7,556 nt of DNA from an uncultured cyanobacterium (GTDB lineage: Bacteria; Cyanobacteriota; Cyanobacteriia; PCC-6307; Cyanobiaceae): NCBI GenBank assembly GCA_903862155.1, contig CAIOXF010000356.1:1-7556 (forward strand), written 5' to 3'. The notes under the pieces were generated by a model. The model was not told the origin of the DNA, did not search any database, and saw only the letters and a list, made by a program, of their open reading frames with translations. How positions within the stretch are numbered: the stretch's first letter is position 1; each line of letters starts with the position of its first letter. Below, piece after piece: positions 5,700 through 7,556 of the stretch. A program made the position numbers and the translations under genes.

Positions 5700-7331
5700 T
5701 CAGGCCTTGGCCACCCTCAGGCTGGCGGGATCCCCCCAATGGCCCTCGGCGCGATAACCCCGGGGATTGGCGCAGAGATGGCGCAGGATCCAGAACACGG
5801 GTTCCGGCGAGGGCAGCTCGAGCTGCTTCTGCAGGTCCGCCAGGCTTCGGGTTTGCCCATCAGCAAGCACCCCCTCCAGCCGCTGCTGCAGATCCAGGAT
5901 TCCGGCGGCGGCCTTCTTACCGGCCTCCACGCCAGGCTGGTGATAGGCGTTGAGGTTCACCAGTTCGCCATAGAAACCCACCGCCCGTTCGAATAGGGCA
6001 ATCAGGGCACCCAGGGTGCGCGCATTGAGCTGGCGCAGGGTGATCGAAAGGCTTTGGCGCCCGCTCTCCATCAGGGCTGTGCGCGTGCCCTGCAGGAAAC
6101 CGTCGAGGAAATCTGCGGGATTTTCACCGTGCACCGCAGGCACGTCGATCGGATCTTCGAGTACTTCGATGAAGGTCACGAAGAAGTTGTCCACCCCATC
6201 CCGCAATTGCTGCACGTAGGCGTGCTGGTCGGTGGATCCCTTGTTGCCGTACACGGCGATGCCCTGATGCACCAGCTGGCCATTGCGATCGAGGGCTTTC
6301 CCCAGGCTCTCCATCACCAGCTGCTGCAGGTAGCGACTGAAGACTTCGAGCCGGTCGCGGTAGGGGAGCACCACCATGTCGCGCTTGCCCTTGCCATCCC
6401 CGGCGCAATGCCAGGCAGCAGCCAGCAAGGCGGCCGGATTGGTTTCCAGCCCATCCCGGCGCGTGCAGGCATCCATGGCCGCCGCCCCCTCCAGGAAGCT
6501 GCGGATGTCGGCGCCCACCAGCACCGCCGGCAAAAGGCCCACCGCACTGGTAACGCTGGTGCGGCCGCCTACCCAATCGAACATGTCGAAGCGGGAGAGC
6601 CAGCCCTCGGCCTCCGCCGTTAAGTCGAGCTTGCTGCCCACCATGGTGACGGCCACGGCCTGACGGGCCCAGCTGCAGCCATGGGCCTCCACGGCACGGC
6701 GGGCCTGGAGCATGCCCAGGTGAGGTTCCGGCGTGCCGCCGGACTTGCTCACCACGATCACCAGGGTGGTGCGGATCCGATCCCCCAGGGCCGCCAGGGT
6801 GCGGCTGATCCCATCGGGATCCACGTTGTCGAAGAAGTGGAACGGCAGACCCTTTCCGGGCTCCTGAAGGGCCCGCACCATCAGCAGCGGGCCGAGGCCG
6901 GATCCGCCGATGCCCACCCAGAGCACATCGGTGAAGCGATGGCCAGCGGCGGTGGTGAGCGAGCCGGCCAGCACCTCGCGGCCGAAGGTCTCGATCCGGT
7001 CGATTTCGGAGCTCACGTGGGCGCCCACGGCAGGATCAGGGGCTAGGGCCGGATTGCGCAGCCAGTAGTGACCCACCTGGCGCTGCTCATCGGGGTTGGC
7101 GATGGCGCCAGCTTCCAGGGCCGCCATCGCCTGGAACGCCTCGGCAAAACGAGGGCGAAGGTCTTCGAGTTGCTGGCCCGAGATGGCCATGCGGCTGAGG
7201 TCGAGCCAGGCACCCAGGTCGTCGTCAAACCAGAGCAGCTGCTGGAAGCGCTGCCACTGGCTGGCGGGATCGTGGGCATCGAGGGCCGGCAGGTCCGCGG
7301 TGGAGAGAGCGGCTGCGGTGGGCTCGGCCAT
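5700..7331 (-). CDS. pgi: Glucose-6-phosphate isomerase
   Basis: Interconverts glucose 6-phosphate and fructose 6-phosphate in the cytosol, linking glycolysis, gluconeogenesis, the oxidative pentose phosphate route and glycogen synthesis. At 543 residues it fits cyanobacterial Pgi of about 525-550. Visible motifs: the first SIS-type phosphate loop GIGGSGLGP (140-148), NVDPDG (169-174), the second phosphate loop SKSGGTPEP (195-203), DWVGGRTSVTSAVGL (252-266), catalytic glutamate E341 in QLVMESLGK, catalytic histidine H370 in GNKGSTDQHAY, and active-site lysine K472 in QPGVEAGKK. The C-terminal segment from about 495, including ILRHLCANPRGY, resembles what I recall of cyanobacterial forms. The start is ATG with no clear Shine-Dalgarno. 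It converges on the leuS-eamA run with one base between stops. A 136-bp spacer separates it from the next minus-strand gene. Confidence 0.97.
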   Translation of the reverse strand: MAEPTAAALSTADLPALDAHDPASQWQRFQQLLWFDDDLGAWLDLSRMAISGQQLEDLRPRFAEAFQAMAALEAGAIANPDEQRQVGHYWLRNPALAPDPAVGAHVSSEIDRIETFGREVLAGSLTTAAGHRFTDVLWVGIGGSGLGPLLMVRALQEPGKGLPFHFFDNVDPDGISRTLAALGDRIRTTLVIVVSKSGGTPEPHLGMLQARRAVEAHGCSWARQAVAVTMVGSKLDLTAEAEGWLSRFDMFDWVGGRTSVTSAVGLLPAVLVGADIRSFLEGAAAMDACTRRDGLETNPAALLAAAWHCAGDGKGKRDMVVLPYRDRLEVFSRYLQQLVMESLGKALDRNGQLVHQGIAVYGNKGSTDQHAYVQQLRDGVDNFFVTFIEVLEDPIDVPAVHGENPADFLDGFLQGTRTALMESGRQSLSITLRQLNARTLGALIALFERAVGFYGELVNLNAYHQPGVEAGKKAAAGILDLQQRLEGVLADGQTRSLADLQKQLELPSPEPVFWILRHLCANPRGYRAEGHWGDPASLRVAKA

Positions 7332-7467
7332 GGGTGATGGGGTTCTGGGTTGAACCTAATGGGATCTTCGCAACACGAGGTGTCGACAGGCACGGACAAA
7401 GGAGTGGCTGGGGGCCGGGTGATGGGGAGATCCGCACCGTTCTGGCCAGACGAATACGAAGAAGTCC
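7332..7467 (-). promoter_or_regulatory. pgi upstream region
   Basis: This is the largest gene-free stretch (136 bp) and the natural place for a pgi promoter and for the end of the upstream gene's transcript. I see no clear sigma70-type -10/-35 pair on the minus strand. There is a small inverted repeat close to the pgi start (GGTTC at 7341-7345 with GAACC at 7352-7356) and an 8-bp palindrome TGTCGACA at 7381-7388; either could be chance. No T-rich terminator is apparent. Confidence 0.3.
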
Positions 7468-7556
7468 TTAAAGTTGAGCCACATTTGGTAGGGCAGTCGC
7501 CCAAACAACCTCGTTGAGCGGCACTCCCACCACCCGCACCAGCTCCCCAGGGATGC
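7468..7556 (-). CDS. C-terminal end of an unrecognised protein (partial)
   Basis: The minus strand reads open from the right edge to a TAA at 7468-7470, giving the last 28 residues of a possible protein. It has a hydrophobic, beta-like stretch (GELVRVVGVPL) and ends in ATALPNVAQL. Of the minus frames this one looks most like a natural protein C-terminus: it is valine-rich with ordinary codons, while the alternatives are Trp/Arg/Cys/Pro-rich. It would lie co-directionally upstream of pgi. The family is not recognised, and 28 residues are too few to exclude a chance open frame. Confidence 0.4.
   Translation of the reverse strand, partial: IPGELVRVVGVPLNEVVWATALPNVAQL

Noticed and set aside
7381..7388. 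Palindrome TGTCGACA upstream of pgi as a possible operator.
   Set aside because: A single 8-bp palindrome in G+C-rich DNA is expected by chance, and no second copy or flanking promoter was seen.
7043..7504. A minus-strand frame of 153 codons overlapping the pgi start.
   Set aside because: It is out of frame with pgi over most of its length, Pro/Ser/Trp/Cys-rich, and starts at a TTG inside the end of another possible gene.
1..7556. HIP1 (GCGATCGC) sites, CRISPR repeats, tRNA genes, IS ends or phage genes.
   Set aside because: None was found on reading. Several GCGATC or CGATCG fragments occur but no full HIP1 octamer, and there are no spaced direct repeats, cloverleaf signals or transposase motifs.

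Overview
The window is G+C-rich and tightly packed. It looks like a chromosomal segment of a cyanobacterium, most likely of the Synechococcus/Cyanobium (alpha-cyanobacterial) type. The basis is a cyanobacterial-type Hfq next to dapF (an adjacency I recall from other cyanobacteria), high G+C, very short spacers, frequent GTG/TTG starts, and no full GCGATCGC (HIP1) octamer found by eye. The assignment is inference. There is no sign of phage, transposon, CRISPR or RNA genes.

Layout. Bases 1-1135 (minus) hold a class I-like cysteine desulfurase whose last few codons run off the left edge. Two bases upstream of it, also minus, is dapF (1138-2304), which carries an unusual C-terminal extension of about 100 residues with a four-cysteine cluster. 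A 46-bp spacer separates dapF from a divergent plus-strand run: hfq (2351-2587), leuS (2642-5263) and a one-repeat EamA/DMT membrane protein (5270-5698). pgi (5700-7331, minus) converges on this run with one base between the stop codons. Beyond pgi is a 136-bp spacer, then the 3' end of an unrecognised minus-strand gene that enters from the right edge.

How the genes fit together. This is mostly housekeeping: lysine and cell-wall precursor synthesis (DapF), sulfur mobilisation (desulfurase), post-transcriptional or pilus-linked regulation (Hfq), leucine-tRNA charging (LeuRS), an uncharacterised small transporter, and central sugar-phosphate metabolism (Pgi). No complete new system is evident. 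The best lead is the DapF extension. It looks like a small cysteine-rich cyanobacterial protein joined in frame to DapF, and one extra G in a GGGG tract would split it back into two tandem genes. It lies directly upstream of a sulfur-mobilising enzyme. The second lead is a perfect 11-bp inverted repeat at the eamA/pgi convergent junction.
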